This document shows, one piece after another, positions 31,597-40,752 of a DNA stretch of 64,000 nt. Position numbers and translations under genes: made by a program. Within the stretch, counting starts at the first letter, position 1; the number at the start of each line of letters is the position of its first letter. Source of the stretch: Pseudorhodoferax sp. Leaf274 (lineage in GTDB: Bacteria; Pseudomonadota; Gammaproteobacteria; Burkholderiales; Burkholderiaceae_C). The DNA lies in the NCBI RefSeq assembly GCF_001422445.1, contig NZ_LMNA01000028.1, positions 256,837 to 320,836 on the forward strand, in the 5' to 3' direction. The notes below the pieces were generated by a model that worked only from the letters and a program-made list of their open reading frames with translations, was not told the origin of the DNA and made no database searches.

Positions 31597-34167
31597 TCAG
31601 CCCTGCGCTGCGCCGGCCAGCCAGCCCCCCAGCGCATCGCCCGCCATCGGCCGCGCCACAAGGTACCCCTGCGCCACCCCATACCCCTGCGCGCGCAGCA
31701 ACTGGTCCTGCGCGGCCGTCTCCACGCCCTCGGCCACCACCGTCAGCTTGAGGCTGCGCCCGATCTCCAGCACGGCGTTGCTCAGCGCGCGCGCGGCGCC
31801 GTCGCTCTCCAGGTCGGCGACGAAGCTGCGGTCCAGCTTGATCTCGTCCACGGGCAGGCGGCGCAGGTAGCTCAGGCTGGAGTAGCCGGTGCCGAAATCG
31901 TCCATCGACATGCGCACGCCCAGCGCGCGCACGTCGGCGATGGTCTGCAGGGTGCTGGGGTTGGTGTCCAGCAGCACGCTTTCGGTCAGCTCCAGCATGA
32001 GGTCCTGCGGGGCCAGCGCGTGCTGCGCCAGCAGGTCGGCGATGGTGCGGGTGAGTTCGCGGTCGTGGAAGCTGGTGGGCGAGAGGTTGACGGAGACCGA
32101 GGGCACCAGCAGCCCTTCGCCGCGCCAGCGCGCGAGCTGGCGGCAGGCTTCGCGCAGGGCCCAGCGGCCGATGTCGGCGACCAGGCCACAGTCTTCGGCC
32201 AGCGGGATGAAGCGCGCGGGCTCGATCTCGCCCAGCACGGGGTGGCTCCAGCGCGCCAGGGCCTCCACGCCGTGCAGGGCGCCGCTGGCCATGTCGATCT
32301 GCGGCTGGTAGTGCAGCTGCATCTGGGCCGTGCCGATGGCCTGGCGCAGCGCGGTCTCCAGCGCCAGCTGCTGTTGGACCAGGTCGTTCATGTCGGCGCT
32401 GAAGAAGCGGAATCGCCCGCGGCCGCCGCTCTTGGCCTGGTACATGGCCATGTCGGCACGCTGCAGCAGCGCGTCCATGTCGCGCCCGTCGGCCGGGAAC
32501 ATGGCCACGCCCACGCTGGCGGTGACCGACAGCGTGGTGCCCGCCACCGCCAGCGGCGTGGCGAGCAGGGCCTGCAGCCGCGTGGTGATCTCGGCCGCGT
32601 GTTCGGCGTCGCATTGCGGCAGCACGACGACGAACTCGTCGCCCGACAGGCGCCCGGCGATGTCGGAGCCGCGCAGCTCCAGCTGCAACTGCGCCGCGGC
32701 GTGGCGCAGCACGGCGTCGCCGGCCGGGTGGCCGAGCGAGTCGTTGACCTGCTTGAAGCGGTCCAGGTCGACGAACAGCACGGCCAGCATTTCCCGGTTG
32801 CGCGACGTGGCGGCGATGGCCTGGTCGGCCTTGGCGTGCAGCAGGCTGCGGTTGGGCAGCCCGGTCAGGCTGTCGTAGAAGGCCAGCTGGCGGATGTGCT
32901 GGCGCGTGCGTTCGCGCTGCAGCGCCAGCGCGCACAGGTGGGTGCAACTGTCCACCAGGCGCTGGTGGAATGCCGCGCCCGCCGGGTTGCGCGGCTGGCG
33001 GAAGTAGAAGGCGAAGGTGCCCAGCACGCCGCCCTGGCTGTCGCGGATGGGGGTGGACCAGCAGCCGGAGTAGCCCAGCGGCAGGATCAGGTCGCGGTAG
33101 GGGGCCCACAGCGGGTCGGTGGCGATGTCGTCCACCATCACCGGCGCGTTGCGCCAGGCCGATGTGCCGCAGGAGCCGACGCCCGGGCCGATGGGCAGGC
33201 CCTCGATGTGCTGCGAATAGCTGGCCGGCAGGCTGGGCGCGGCCAGCGGGTGCAGCCGGCCCTGCTCGTCGACCTCCAGGATGCTGGCGCTGACCTCGGG
33301 CGCCAGGTGCTCGACCTGGCGGCAGATGAGCTCCAGCACCTCGGCCAGCGGCCGTTCGCGGGCCATGGCCTCCAGCACGCGGTGCTGCAGCGCGGCGTGG
33401 GTCTTGGCCAACGTGATGTCGGTGTAGACCGAGACGGTGTAGCGCCGGCCGTCGTGGTCGTCGAAGATGGGGTGGCTGATGATCTTGACCCAGCGGCTGT
33501 GCCCGTTCTTGCCCAGGGCGATGCGTTCGCGCTCCACGGGCCGGCCCGCGCGCAGCGTGGCGCGGAAGGCCTCGATGGCCACAGGGTCCTGGTTGGACAT
33601 CAGCCACACCACGGCGTTCTGGCCCGCCACCTCGTCGGCGCGCCAGCCCAGCATGCGCGTGAAGCCGGCGTTGACATAGAGGATGCACGCCTGCGCGTCG
33701 GTGATGACGATGGCGGCATCGGTGGTGTCGGCCGCCAGCGAGAGGCGGCGCAGGTGGGCCGCGTCGGCCCGCTCGCGCAGCAGGCGTTCGGTCACGTCGG
33801 CGGCCACTTCCAGCACTTCGGTGACTTGGCCGCCGGCGTCCATCACGGGGGCGTAGGTCGATTGCAGCCAGCAGCTGCTGCCGTCGTGGCGCTCGCGTTC
33901 GACCGGGCCGGCTTGGGCCTGGCCGCGCCGCAGGGCCTGCCACAGCTCGGCGTATTCCGTGCTGACGGCCGTGGCCGGCGTGCACCAGCGGCTGTGGTGG
34001 CTGCCCACGGCCACGTCGGCCGTGCAGCCCAGCAGGGCAAGGTAGCGCGCGTTGGCGCGGCGCAGGGTGCCCTCGGGCGAGAACTCGGCGATGGCCATGA
34101 CATCGTCCAAGGCACGCAGCTGAGCCAGCTGCTGCGCAGCGGGTATCTGGTCTGCCCCACGGATCAT
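31597..34167 (-). CDS. PAS-PAS-GAF-GGDEF-EAL cyclic-di-GMP protein
   Basis: An 856-residue cytoplasmic protein with two PAS domains (about residues 15-135 and 145-265) and a GAF domain (about 285-425). A GGDEF domain (about 445-600) reads SGDEF with an intact RxxD inhibitory site (RGSD five residues before). A full EAL domain follows (about 615-850: EALARW, DDFGTGYSSLSYL, EGVET). The most likely net activity is c-di-GMP hydrolysis, with the GGDEF part regulatory. The start at 34167 has a GGGAGG site 5 nt upstream; an upstream ATG at 34263 would add 32 unlikely residues. Its place beside flagellin fits control of motility, by inference. Confidence 0.9.
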   Translation of the reverse strand: MIRGADQIPAAQQLAQLRALDDVMAIAEFSPEGTLRRANARYLALLGCTADVAVGSHHSRWCTPATAVSTEYAELWQALRRGQAQAGPVERERHDGSSCWLQSTYAPVMDAGGQVTEVLEVAADVTERLLRERADAAHLRRLSLAADTTDAAIVITDAQACILYVNAGFTRMLGWRADEVAGQNAVVWLMSNQDPVAIEAFRATLRAGRPVERERIALGKNGHSRWVKIISHPIFDDHDGRRYTVSVYTDITLAKTHAALQHRVLEAMARERPLAEVLELICRQVEHLAPEVSASILEVDEQGRLHPLAAPSLPASYSQHIEGLPIGPGVGSCGTSAWRNAPVMVDDIATDPLWAPYRDLILPLGYSGCWSTPIRDSQGGVLGTFAFYFRQPRNPAGAAFHQRLVDSCTHLCALALQRERTRQHIRQLAFYDSLTGLPNRSLLHAKADQAIAATSRNREMLAVLFVDLDRFKQVNDSLGHPAGDAVLRHAAAQLQLELRGSDIAGRLSGDEFVVVLPQCDAEHAAEITTRLQALLATPLAVAGTTLSVTASVGVAMFPADGRDMDALLQRADMAMYQAKSGGRGRFRFFSADMNDLVQQQLALETALRQAIGTAQMQLHYQPQIDMASGALHGVEALARWSHPVLGEIEPARFIPLAEDCGLVADIGRWALREACRQLARWRGEGLLVPSVSVNLSPTSFHDRELTRTIADLLAQHALAPQDLMLELTESVLLDTNPSTLQTIADVRALGVRMSMDDFGTGYSSLSYLRRLPVDEIKLDRSFVADLESDGAARALSNAVLEIGRSLKLTVVAEGVETAAQDQLLRAQGYGVAQGYLVARPMAGDALGGWLAGAAQG

Positions 34168-34304
34168 CGTGCCTCCCGATGGTGTTGGCGCCGGCATGGG
34201 CACGAGGCGGTGCCATGGTTTTGGTGGTGCCAACTTCTGTGTCGGGATGTTATTCGATACCACGTTGTGCAGATGGAGCGGTTGATCTGGCGCTAAGAGC
34301 GCGC

Positions 34305-35327
34305 TTATCGAATGCCGCGGCCGACATGGCGGCGCAGGGCTTCCAGCGCCTCGGTGCCGGCGCGGAACAGGGCCAGCGGCAGTTCATGGCTGCCGATGGC
34401 GGGCACGGCGGTGGCGGCCTCGGGCACCGCGACATCGGGGTCGTGGCGCACATGGCAGCGCATGAGGCGCAGGCCGGCGCGGCCCATGCGCGCGGCGATG
34501 GCGCCGACCTGCGCGCGCAGCGGCGCGACGCTGGCGGCGTCGGCCACGGTGAGCGTGAGGCCGACCTGCACGTCCAGCACGTCCAGCTGGAGCCCGACCG
34601 TGCCCAGTGGCGCCAGCGCCACCGACAGGCACAGGCGCGTGCCGGCGCGGCGGCGTGCGCGGCGGTTCGGCCCGCCGGTCCAGCGCCGTTGCTCCAGCCA
34701 CAGGGTGAGCGGCCAGCCATGCCAGGGCAGCACGCGCAGCAGCAGGCCGGCTTCGGTGGCGCTGGGGGCATTGGCCGCGTTGGCGGCGGCTGGCGCCATT
34801 GGCGCCAAATTGGCCGATGGGGCGGCGGATGCGGCGGGGGCTTCGGCGCCCGCGATGCTGGCATGCGCGGGCGCCAGCGTGGCCGCCTGCTGCAGCGCGG
34901 CCAGCGTGCGTTGGCGCCAATGGGCGGCCAGTGCCATGGTGTCGTTCGACGCGGCGGCCAGGCGCAGGATGGCGGCCTGGTCGGGCCGCAGCGCGGGTGG
35001 CTCGGCATCGGAGCCGTCGTGCGGCCCGGCGGCCGTGCCGCCTTCGGGCGCCAGCACGCCGAGCACGCGCACTTCCATGGGCGGGCCGGCGCGCAGCACC
35101 TGCACCAGCACGGTCTGGCCTTCGCGCCACTGCGGCAGGCCGTCGCCGCCGCCGAGCCGGTAGACCTGGCCATGCTCGCCGCGGGCCAGCTTCTCGCCCG
35201 CGGCGCCGGCGCCCAGCACCAGGCGCAGCGTGAGGGCCGGGTCGGGCGGGGCGCGCTCCTGCGGGCCGGACGCGGCCGCGCGCATGGCGGCGGCGCGGCT
35301 GGCGGCGGAGATCGGCTCCAGGTTCAT
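34305..35327 (-). CDS. FliK-like (Flg_hook C-terminal) protein next to flagellin
   Basis: A 340-residue Ala/Pro-rich protein. Its C-terminal part (about 235-330: LCLSVALAPLGTVGLQLDVL..., LTVADAASVAPLRAQVGAIAARMGRAGLRL) has the strand-helix pattern of the FliK C-terminal Flg_hook domain. The length equals that of fliK in this same window. The start at 35327 is required because the longer frame begins inside the flagellin terminator. It could be a second hook-length or filament-length regulator, or a degenerate paralogue; it is often left as hypothetical. Confidence 0.6.
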   Translation of the reverse strand: MNLEPISAASRAAAMRAAASGPQERAPPDPALTLRLVLGAGAAGEKLARGEHGQVYRLGGGDGLPQWREGQTVLVQVLRAGPPMEVRVLGVLAPEGGTAAGPHDGSDAEPPALRPDQAAILRLAAASNDTMALAAHWRQRTLAALQQAATLAPAHASIAGAEAPAASAAPSANLAPMAPAAANAANAPSATEAGLLLRVLPWHGWPLTLWLEQRRWTGGPNRRARRRAGTRLCLSVALAPLGTVGLQLDVLDVQVGLTLTVADAASVAPLRAQVGAIAARMGRAGLRLMRCHVRHDPDVAVPEAATAVPAIGSHELPLALFRAGTEALEALRRHVGRGIR

Positions 35328-35355
35328 CGGTGGGCGGCGCGAGGCATTCGGGCAT

Positions 35356-35386
35356 GAAAAAGCCAACCGGATCGCGGTTGGCTTCA
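35356..35386 (-). terminator. Rho-independent terminator of the flagellin gene
   Basis: On the minus strand, AAGCCAACCG-CGATC-CGGTTGGCTT is a perfect 10-bp stem followed by TTTCAT. It lies 18 nt after the flagellin stop and before the FliK-like gene, so flagellin is probably a strong monocistronic transcript. Confidence 0.85.
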
Positions 35387-35403
35387 GGGGGCGGCGTGGC
35401 CGC

Positions 35404-36225
35404 TTATTGCAGCAGCGACAGGGCCAGTTGCGACATCGCGTTGGACTGCTTGAGCATGGAGGTGCCGGCCTGCATCAGCATCTGCTTGGTCGTCATGTTG
35501 GCCGACTCGGAGGCGTAGTCCACGTCCATGATGCGGCCGCGTGCGGCCTCGGTGTTGGTGCTCATGTTGCCCAGGTTGTTGAACACATGGTCCAGGCGGT
35601 TGGAGATGGCGCCCAGGCCCGAGCGGAAGGTGCTCAGCTCGGTGATCTTGGTGTCGATCGTCGTGATCGCCGCGGTGCCGGTGGCCGCATCGGTGACGGC
35701 CGTGACCGTGCTGGCGAACGTGGTGGGGATGGTCAGGCTGGCCAGGGTCAGGGTTTCGCTGGCGGAGGCACCGATCTGGAACTGCGTCGCGGTGGTCAGC
35801 GCATTGGTGCCCGTGAACAGCGTGCGGCCGCCGAACGAGGTGTTGGTGAAGATGTTGGTCAGCTCGGCTTCCAGCGCCGTCAGCTCGGCGCTGATCGCGG
35901 TGCGGTCGTCGGTGCTGGCGGTGTCGGACGCGGCTTCGGTCGCCAGGTCCTTCATGCGCAGCAAGATGTTGGTGGACTCTTGCAGCGCGCCTTCGGCGGT
36001 CTGCAGCATGGAGATGCCGTTCTGCGTGTTGCGCTGGGCCACGGCCATGCCGCGGGTCTGCGAGTTCAGGCGGGTGGCGATCTGCAGGCCGGCGGCATCG
36101 TCCATGGCGGAGTTGACGCGGTAGCCGGTGGACAGGCGCGTCAGCGAGGTGGTCAGTGCCTTGTTGGTCGAGGTCAGCGTGTTCTGACCGGTCAGCGACG
36201 CCGCGTTGGTGTGCAGGCTCAGCAT
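35404..36225 (-). CDS. fliC: Flagellin, LafA-like
   Basis: A 273-residue flagellin with intact N- and C-terminal helical domains (about residues 1-140 and 190-273) and only a short variable middle. The opening MLSLHTNAASLTGQNTL resembles lateral flagellin LafA (ML-HTN-ASL-QNTL pattern) more than the MAQVINTN-type polar flagellins. The C-terminus ends MLKQSNAMSQLALSLLQ, as expected for polymerisation and FliS binding. A perfect AAGGAGT site lies 7 nt before the ATG. No consensus sigma-28 promoter could be assigned upstream (a TTTAGTTT near 36308 has no matching -10). Confidence 0.92.
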   Translation of the reverse strand: MLSLHTNAASLTGQNTLTSTNKALTTSLTRLSTGYRVNSAMDDAAGLQIATRLNSQTRGMAVAQRNTQNGISMLQTAEGALQESTNILLRMKDLATEAASDTASTDDRTAISAELTALEAELTNIFTNTSFGGRTLFTGTNALTTATQFQIGASASETLTLASLTIPTTFASTVTAVTDAATGTAAITTIDTKITELSTFRSGLGAISNRLDHVFNNLGNMSTNTEAARGRIMDVDYASESANMTTKQMLMQAGTSMLKQSNAMSQLALSLLQ

Positions 36226-36388
36226 GGTGGTTACTCCTTGCGGTTGATGGGGTACAGGCCACTGTTGCGCCCGTACCTGGACAAGGCGGTCAATCGCAGG
36301 AAAAAACTAAATCGAAGTTTGCCGGGGGTGGCGCGGCGGGTGCGTGGTGCGCCGAACTGCGGGTGAAGCGGCAGTCCGTGTGGCGTCC

Positions 36389-37306
36389 CTACAGCGGTTC
36401 ATGCGCCGGCCCGCAGGCTGTCCCCACCGCGGCCCACGCCGCGGTCCAGCAGGCCAGCCGTTCGGCCGGACTGCCCGCGGCCTGCGGCAGGCCCAGCCGG
36501 CCGGCGGCAGCCTGCAGCGCGGCGGCAGGGTCGCGCAGGTCCAGGGCCTGCGCGCCGTTCTGCTTGGACAGCTTCTCTCCGTCGGCCGCCAGCACCAGCG
36601 GGGTGTGCAGGTAGCGGGGGCTGGGCAGGCCCAGCGCGCGTTGCAGCAGGATCTGGCGCGGCGTGTTGTCGGCCAGGTCGGCGCCGCGCACCACGTCGGT
36701 GATGCCCTGGGCCGCATCGTCCACGACCACCGCGAGCTGGTAGGCCCACAGGCCGTCGGCGCGGCGCAGCACGAAGTCGCCCACGGCCCCCTGCACGTCC
36801 TGCTGCTGCGGCCCGAGCCGGCGGTCCTGCCAGGCCACCGGGGCCGCACGGTCGGTGCGCAGGCGCCAGGCGCGCGCGCGCCGGCCGTGCAGGCCGTTGC
36901 GGCAGGTGCCGGGGTACACCAGCTCGCCGTGGCGCTGGGTTGGGTCGGCCGCCTGGGCCAGCGCGATCTCGCTGCGCGAACAGGCGCAGGGGTAGGCATG
37001 GCCGGCGGCGACGAGGCGCTCGAGCGCCGCCGCATACAGGGCGCCGCGCCGGGACTGCCAGGTGGGGGCCTCGTCGGGCAGCAGCTGGCAGGCGGCCAGC
37101 TGGGACAGGACCAATGCGTCGGCGCCGGGCGGGCAGCGCGGGGTGTCCACATCCTCGATGCGCACCAGCCAGCGGCCGCCGTGGGCGCGGGCGTCGAGCC
37201 AGCTGGCCAGCGCGGCGACCAGCGATCCGGCGTGCAGCGGCCCGGTGGGCGAGGGCGCGAAGCGGCCGGTGTACGGGTGCGGCAGGGGGCGTGGCGCGGG
37301 GTTCAC
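36389..37306 (-). CDS. gluQ: Glutamyl-Q tRNA(Asp) synthetase
   Basis: A 305-residue truncated GluRS paralogue that charges queuosine in tRNA-Asp with glutamate. It has the class I signature [15 protein letters not shown] (HIGH variant HAGS), the zinc-binding CAC...YPGTC pattern and the KLSKQNGA (KMSKS) loop. There is no anticodon-binding domain, as expected. The start is GTG at 37306, and the GTGA overlap with the stop of the upstream oxidoreductase supports it. Confidence 0.9.
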   Translation of the reverse strand: MNPAPRPLPHPYTGRFAPSPTGPLHAGSLVAALASWLDARAHGGRWLVRIEDVDTPRCPPGADALVLSQLAACQLLPDEAPTWQSRRGALYAAALERLVAAGHAYPCACSRSEIALAQAADPTQRHGELVYPGTCRNGLHGRRARAWRLRTDRAAPVAWQDRRLGPQQQDVQGAVGDFVLRRADGLWAYQLAVVVDDAAQGITDVVRGADLADNTPRQILLQRALGLPSPRYLHTPLVLAADGEKLSKQNGAQALDLRDPAAALQAAAGRLGLPQAAGSPAERLACWTAAWAAVGTACGPAHEPL

Positions 37307-38385
37307 GCCATCTGCAGCGCCAGCTCCAGGCCCGAGACGAAGGCGTCCTCGACGCGGTGGCCCAGGCACCAGTCGCCGGCCACGCCGATGCGCAGCGCTT
37401 CGTCCCAGACATGGCTTGCGCCCAGCGGCGCCAGGGTCTGGGCCTGGTGCCACAGGTGGGCGGTGGCGAAGGCCGGCGCGGCGCGGATGCCGGTGACTTC
37501 GGCGAACGCGCGCAGCAGCTTGGCCTGCACGCGGGTGGGGTCGTCCTGCAGGTGCTCGGCCGACCAGGCGGTGGAGGCCTGCACGGTCCAGCGTTCGATG
37601 GTGCCGCGGCCGGGCTTGGAGTTCTCGCGCGCCAGCCAGGCGATGCGGTGGTGGGTGCTGCGCGCCGCGTTCCACTGCGGCCCCAGGTGCGGCAGGCCGA
37701 CCTGCTGCGCCTGCGGAAAGGCCAGCAGCAGCGTCCAGCACGGGCCCACGCTGACGGCGGCCATGCGCTCCTGCAGGGCCGGCGCCAGGCTGCTGGCGCG
37801 CAGCAGCTGCAGCGCCTGCACCGACGGCACGGCCAGCACCACGTCCACGAAGCCGCCGAACACGCGCTGCGCATCCGGCGTGCCGAGCATGCCTTCGGTG
37901 GTCAGCTGCCACTGCTGCGGCTGCAGCCGGTCGGGGGCGATGCCGGTCACCCGGGTGCCGAACTCCACGGCCAGCGGCGTGGCCCAGTGCGCGGGCAGGG
38001 CCTGCATGCCGGGCGCCGGCACCCAGTGGCGCTCGCCGGTCGGCAGCGCGGCGGCGGCCACGCGGCCATAGGGGTCCAGCACGTGCACGGTGTTGGCGCT
38101 CCAAGGCCGGCACATGGTCTTGGCCGTTTGCTCCAGCGCCTGGGCGAAGCGCGTGTCGCGCACGGTGAAGTACTGGGCGCCGTGGTCGAAGCTGCCGAAG
38201 GCCGTGTCGGCCGTGGCCATGCGGCCACCGGGCACGGTGTTGGCTTCGAACACCTGCACGTTGTGGCCGGCCTGCGCCAGCGTGCGCGCGCAGGCGATGC
38301 CGGCGATGCCAGCGCCGATGACGGCGATGCGCCGCGCGGGCGCGGCGGATGTTGTGGATCTTGTGGGCCGGGTGCGCGTGTTCAT
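37303..38385 (-). CDS. Renalase-like NAD(P)/FAD-dependent oxidoreductase
   Basis: A 360-residue soluble flavoprotein with an N-terminal dinucleotide-binding motif ([19 protein letters not shown], then [12 protein letters not shown]) and a C-terminal FAD-contact segment ([23 protein letters not shown]). The architecture matches bacterial renalase-like amine oxidase-fold proteins of unknown substrate. It overlaps gluQ by 4 nt and so probably forms a two-gene operon with it. Confidence 0.82.
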   Translation of the reverse strand: MNTRTRPTRSTTSAAPARRIAVIGAGIAGIACARTLAQAGHNVQVFEANTVPGGRMATADTAFGSFDHGAQYFTVRDTRFAQALEQTAKTMCRPWSANTVHVLDPYGRVAAAALPTGERHWVPAPGMQALPAHWATPLAVEFGTRVTGIAPDRLQPQQWQLTTEGMLGTPDAQRVFGGFVDVVLAVPSVQALQLLRASSLAPALQERMAAVSVGPCWTLLLAFPQAQQVGLPHLGPQWNAARSTHHRIAWLARENSKPGRGTIERWTVQASTAWSAEHLQDDPTRVQAKLLRAFAEVTGIRAAPAFATAHLWHQAQTLAPLGASHVWDEALRIGVAGDWCLGHRVEDAFVSGLELALQMA

Positions 38386-38447
38386 GGGCCGACTCTACAC
38401 GGTGGGCGCGGGGCTTTGCCCGGCGCACCCACCCGCATCAACCCGCA

Positions 38448-39404
38448 TCAACCCGCATGAAGGGCATTGAGCAGCGCCGCGCGCGTGGCCGGGCTTTCCA
38501 GCTGCTGCAGCCACCACTGCACGGCGCGGCCCAGGCCCAGCCCGCTGGAGGCGGCATGCCAGGCGTAGCCCACGTCGACGATGCGCTCGGGCTGCTGCAC
38601 GCGGCGCGCCACCAGGCGGCCGGTGTCGATGTAGGGGCGGGCCAGGCTCTCGGGCAGGAAGCCGCAGCCCAGCCCACGCAGCTGTGCCTCGAGCTTGGCG
38701 CGCATGGTCGGCACGGTCAGCACGTCCTGCCCGCCCAGCAGGCCCAGCGTCACATTGGCGCGCTGCGCCGAATCGGCCACCGCCACGGCGCGGTGTTGCT
38801 GCACCAGCGCGTCGGGCAGCGGTTCGTCGGCCTGCGCCAGCGGGTGGTGCGGCGCCATGGCATAGACGAAGCGCATCTTGCCGAGCGGCTTGACCTGCAG
38901 GTCGCGGATCGCGCCGCCGTGGGTGACGACGCCGATGGCCAGGTCGGCCTGGCCGGTGACGAGCGCCTCCAGCGTGCCCGAGAGCACTTCTTCGCGGATC
39001 TTCAGGCGCGTGGGCGGCGCGGTGGCGTAGAAGGCCTCGCACAGGTCGAGCATGGTGGTGCGCGAGATCACGCTGTCCACCGCCAGCGTGAGCTGGGGCT
39101 CCCAGCCCGTGGCCACGCGGCGCACGCGGTTGGCCACCGCGTCGATCTCGTGCAGCAGGCGCTGGCCTTCGCGCATGAGCTCGGCGCCGGCCTCGGTCAG
39201 CCGGGCCTGGCGCGAGCTGCGGTCGAACAGCAGCACGTCCAGTGCATCCTCGATCTGGCGCACGCGGTAGGTGAGCGCGCTGGGCACCAGCCCCAGCGCG
39301 CGGGCGGCCGCCGCGAAGCTGCCGGACACCGAGATGGCCTGCAGCATGGCCAGCGCATCGGGGGTCAGCACGTCGCGGGGGCTGGGAGGGCTGTGGATGG
39401 GCAT
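38448..39404 (-). CDS. LysR-family transcriptional regulator, divergent from pirin
   Basis: A 318-residue regulator with an N-terminal winged HTH (about residues 15-75: FAAAARALGLVPSALTYRVRQIEDAL) and a substrate-binding domain (about 100-300). The last codons and the stop lie within three tandem copies of a 10-base unit (ACCCGCATCA, 38431-38460). It is divergent from the pirin/DoxX/pirin genes with a 117-bp gap that holds a palindrome and direct repeats, so it likely regulates them. Confidence 0.88.
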   Translation of the reverse strand: MPIHSPPSPRDVLTPDALAMLQAISVSGSFAAAARALGLVPSALTYRVRQIEDALDVLLFDRSSRQARLTEAGAELMREGQRLLHEIDAVANRVRRVATGWEPQLTLAVDSVISRTTMLDLCEAFYATAPPTRLKIREEVLSGTLEALVTGQADLAIGVVTHGGAIRDLQVKPLGKMRFVYAMAPHHPLAQADEPLPDALVQQHRAVAVADSAQRANVTLGLLGGQDVLTVPTMRAKLEAQLRGLGCGFLPESLARPYIDTGRLVARRVQQPERIVDVGYAWHAASSGLGLGRAVQWWLQQLESPATRAALLNALHAG

Positions 39405-39419
39405 GGCTTTGTTCAGTGG

Positions 39420-39461
39420 CTTTGAATGATGACGCGAATTCGCGTGCATTGTCTTTGAATG
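39420..39461. promoter_or_regulatory. Candidate LysR operator
   Basis: The gap between the LysR gene and the pirin gene contains the perfect palindrome ACGCGAATTCGCGT (39432-39445), flanked by two direct copies of CTTTGAATG (39420-39428 and 39453-39461). This symmetrical layout fits a LysR recognition and activation region, but binding is inferred only from position. Confidence 0.55.
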
Positions 39462-39521
39462 CCCGCCACCTAAAGTTCTCGCCATGCGCCGCCTGGCGCA
39501 CGTCAAACCAAGGAGCCCCAC

Positions 39522-40223
39522 ATGCTGACACTGCGCAAATCCGCCGACCGGGGCCATGCCGACCACGGCTGGCTCAAGTCCCACCACAGCTTCTCGTTCG
39601 CCGGCTACCACGACCCGGCGCACATGGGCTGGGGCAACCTGCGCGTGATCAACGAAGACCGCGTCGCCCCCGGCAAGGGCTTCGGCACCCACGGCCACCG
39701 TGACATGGAGATCATCAGCTATGTGCTGTCGGGCGAACTGGCGCACAAGGACACTCTGGGCAACGTCAAGGGCATCCCGCCCGGCGACGTGCAGCGCATG
39801 AGCGCCGGCACCGGCGTGATGCACAGCGAGTTCAACCATGCGCCGGACCAGACCACGCACTTCCTGCAGATCTGGATCGAGCCGGCCAGGAACGGCATCG
39901 CGCCGAGCTACGAGCAAAAGCGCTTCGAGGCCGACGAGAAGCGCGGCCGGCTGCGGCTGGTGGCCTCGCCCGACGGTGCCGACGGCTCGGTGACGGTGCA
40001 TGCCGATGCCGCGCTGTACGCCGGCCTGTTCGACGGCGCCGAGGCCGCCACGCTGGCCCTGGACCCGGCGCGCAAGGGCTACGTGCACCTGGTGCGCGGC
40101 GCGCTGGACGTGAACGGCCAGCGCCTGCTGGCCGGCGATGCCGCGCTGCTGCAGGGCGAGTCGCAGCTGGCGCTGTCGGGCGGGCAAGACGCCGAAGTGC
40201 TGGTCTTCGACCTCGCGGCCTGA
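39522..40223 (+). CDS. Pirin-family (YhhW-like) bicupin
   Basis: A 233-residue protein with the N-terminal pirin cupin. Iron ligands are expected in HGHRDMEIISYVLSG and HSEFNH. YhhW-type pirins have quercetin 2,3-dioxygenase activity in vitro; the biological role is unclear. It is the first gene of a plus-strand unit with DoxX and a second pirin, with an AAGGAG site before the ATG. Confidence 0.88.
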   Translation: MLTLRKSADRGHADHGWLKSHHSFSFAGYHDPAHMGWGNLRVINEDRVAPGKGFGTHGHRDMEIISYVLSGELAHKDTLGNVKGIPPGDVQRMSAGTGVMHSEFNHAPDQTTHFLQIWIEPARNGIAPSYEQKRFEADEKRGRLRLVASPDGADGSVTVHADAALYAGLFDGAEAATLALDPARKGYVHLVRGALDVNGQRLLAGDAALLQGESQLALSGGQDAEVLVFDLAA

Positions 40224-40291
40224 TACTGCGGGGCCTGCGCGCCAGGGTGGTGCGCAGGCCGTTTCCCTTGGGTTTCCACACGGAGCACGAC

Positions 40292-40714
40292 ATGAACACC
40301 TCGACCTCTCTTTCCCCCAGCCCGGCACAGGATGGCCTGGCGCTGCTCGGCCGCATCCTGCTGGCCGTGCTGTTCATCCCGGCCGGTTTCGGCAAGCTGA
40401 CCGGTTTCGCCGGCACCGTGGGCTACATCGGCTCGGTCGGCCTGCCGCTGCCGCAGGTGGGCGCGGCGCTGGCCATCGTGGTCGAGCTGGGCCTGGGGCT
40501 GGCGCTGCTGCTCGGCTTCAAGACGCGCCTGGCGGCGCTGGTGCTGGCGCTGTTCACGCTGGCGGCCTCGTTCTTCTTCCACAAGTACTGGGCGCTGCCT
40601 GCCGACAAGGCCATGGTGCAGCAGCTGATGTTCATGAAGAACGTGGCGATCACGGGCGGCCTACTGGCCTTTGTGGCATTCGGCGCAGGGCGGCTCAGCA
40701 TCGACCGGCGCTGA
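40292..40714 (+). CDS. DoxX-family membrane protein
   Basis: A 140-residue protein with four membrane helices and the DoxX pattern (LLGRILLAVLFIPAGFGKLTGF..., HKYWALP). DoxX proteins are linked to quinone or redox metabolism, and often pair with pirins in Proteobacteria. The start at 40292 is preferred over an extension into the gap. Confidence 0.87.
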   Translation: MNTSTSLSPSPAQDGLALLGRILLAVLFIPAGFGKLTGFAGTVGYIGSVGLPLPQVGAALAIVVELGLGLALLLGFKTRLAALVLALFTLAASFFFHKYWALPADKAMVQQLMFMKNVAITGGLLAFVAFGAGRLSIDRR

Positions 40715-40752
40715 CTACACTGCCCCGATCCACGATCAGAAAGTGCACACGC

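Noticed and set aside
31579..34296. A 905-codon plus-strand frame over the GGDEF-EAL gene
   Set aside because: Antisense shadow; the minus-strand frame has clear catalytic motifs and a ribosome-binding site.
36226..36388. Sigma-28 promoter before flagellin
   Set aside because: A TTTAGTTT stretch exists, but no GCCGATAA-like -10 lies at the right distance.
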